From Candidatus Latescibacterota bacterium (GTDB lineage: Bacteria; Latescibacterota; 4484-107; B68-G9): DNA of 5,783 nucleotides. Each line of letters starts with the position of its first letter. Within the stretch, counting starts at the first letter, position 1. Both the position numbers and the translations under genes were made by a program. The stretch lies in the NCBI GenBank assembly GCA_012961755.1, contig DTYS01000038.1, forward strand, positions 1 to 5,783. Direction: 5' to 3'. Shown here piece after piece: positions 5,134 through 5,783 of the stretch. The notes below the pieces were generated by a model. It worked only from the letters and a program-made list of their open reading frames with translations, had not been told where the DNA came from and ran no database searches.

Positions 5134-5783
5134 AGTTCCTCCGCCACTACCGGGTTCCTCAGGACACCTATCCTTTCGACCTCGGCCTCGACCAGGTCAC
5201 CGGGCTTGAGGTACTCCCCCCTCGCATCCCCCACGCCCGAAGGTGTTCCGGTGGCTATTATGTCTCCGGGCTCTAAGGTCATCATCCTGGATACGAAGGC
5301 AACTATCTCCGGCACCGAGAATATCATGAGCCTCGTGTTGGAGTCCTGCTTCACCTCGCCGTTCACCCTGAGGGTGAGCCTGAGGTCATGTGGGTCCCCT
5401 ACCTCGTCCTTCGTGACCACCACCGGGCCGGTGGGCGCGAATCCGTCGAACCACTTCCCGTTGAGCCAGTCGAAGAAGGGGTCCTTCTCCCTGGGCTTGG
5501 TCCTGGGGCCGGCGTCGAACTTCCTTTCGGATACGTCGTTGACTACGGTGTACCCGAAGATATAGTCATAAGCCTCCTCCGGCCTTATGTACTTGCCCCT
5601 CCTTCCGATCACCACCCCGAGCTCCACCTCCCAGTCTATGGCCCTACCTATCTTAGGTATTACGATGGGGTCCCCGGGCCCGGATATCGTGGTGGACGGG
5701 GGCTTCATGAAGACGTAGGGAGTTACCTTCTCCTCCTCCTCCGGGGTCCGGGTCCAGTCGCTCTCGGCTATATGCTCCCTGTA
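5130..5783 (-). CDS. Fumarylacetoacetate hydrolase (FAH) family enzyme, 5' end cut off
   Basis: The frame is open to the window edge, giving 217 visible residues. An internal ATG at 5708 is not the start, because family sequence continues upstream of it: visible residues 1-7 read YREHIAE, matching the NYxxHxxE segment whose His and Glu are catalytic in relatives such as FAHD1. Further marks are FMKPPST (25-31), the metal-site glutamates of DWEVELGVVIG (Glu52, Glu54) and GYTVVNDVSER with the third ligand Asp83. GKWFDGFAPTGP (109-120) and ATGTPSGVG (177-185) follow. Members are Mg/Mn-dependent hydrolases, hydratases or decarboxylases acting on 2-oxo acids, such as acylpyruvates, oxaloacetate, 2-oxohept-3-enedioate and 2-keto-3-deoxypentonates. 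The substrate cannot be read from the sequence. The stop overlaps the UDP-xylose synthase start by four bases, so the two are co-translated, though a metabolic link is unproven. Confidence 0.92.
   Translation of the reverse strand, partial: YREHIAESDWTRTPEEEEKVTPYVFMKPPSTTISGPGDPIVIPKIGRAIDWEVELGVVIGRRGKYIRPEEAYDYIFGYTVVNDVSERKFDAGPRTKPREKDPFFDWLNGKWFDGFAPTGPVVVTKDEVGDPHDLRLTLRVNGEVKQDSNTRLMIFSVPEIVAFVSRMMTLEPGDIIATGTPSGVGDARGEYLKPGDLVEAEVERIGVLRNPVVAEEL
5138..5142 (-). promoter_or_regulatory. Ribosome binding site of the UDP-xylose synthase gene
   Basis: On the minus strand GGAGG lies four bases before the ATG at 5133, within the last codons of the FAH-family gene. It supports this start and suggests that the enzyme can recruit ribosomes itself as well as through the ATGA overlap. 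Confidence 0.75.

Noticed and set aside
4840..5565. A 241-codon plus-strand frame opposite uxs and the FAH-family gene.
   Set aside because: It crosses the boundary between two clearly homologous minus-strand genes and shows no domain of its own.
5706..5708. ATG as the start of the FAH-family gene.
   Set aside because: The 25 codons upstream remain open and carry the conserved YREHIAE segment, so the ATG is internal.

Overview
The window is a dense, GC-rich piece of prokaryotic chromosome with no intergenic stretch longer than 19 bases. It holds two gene strings that run towards each other. Arginine is written mostly as AGG and isoleucine largely as ATA on both strands, and start sites carry GGAGG-type ribosome binding sites. 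That codon style is common in thermophilic bacteria and archaea. Acyl-carrier-protein synthase and a YesL/DUF624-like membrane protein lean towards a bacterium from a thermophilic or poorly sampled lineage, but the sequence alone does not settle the domain or phylum.

Plus strand, 2-2372: the 3' part of a TldE/PmbA-type protein (the non-metal-binding partner of the TldD protease), a six-helix YesL/DUF624-like membrane protein, and holo-[acyl-carrier-protein] synthase (acpS). The three are joined by stop/start overlaps (TTGA at 1276-1279, TGATG at 2011-2015), so they look like one translationally coupled operon that begins upstream of the window.

Minus strand, 5783 down to 2356: a 5'-truncated fumarylacetoacetate hydrolase (FAH) family enzyme, a UDP-glucuronate decarboxylase (UDP-xylose synthase), a UbiA-superfamily enzyme of the polyprenyl-phosphate phosphoribosyltransferase type, and a YbhN/AglD-like membrane protein of the lysylphosphatidylglycerol-synthase transmembrane family. 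Junctions are an ATGA overlap, a 19-base gap carrying a ribosome binding site, and a TTGA overlap. The middle genes suggest cell-envelope glycan or glycolipid work: a nucleotide-activated pentose, a lipid-linked pentose phosphate, and a multi-pass membrane protein of a lipid-handling family. The FAH enzyme, a central-metabolism type, is the odd member.

The two operons meet tail to tail with a 17-base overlap of acpS and the YbhN-like gene, and no hairpin terminator is visible between them. I found no RNA genes, CRISPR arrays, insertion sequences or recognisable promoters. The most interesting signal is the pairing of UDP-xylose synthase with a phosphoribosyl-lipid synthase homologue. No wholly unknown system is evident.
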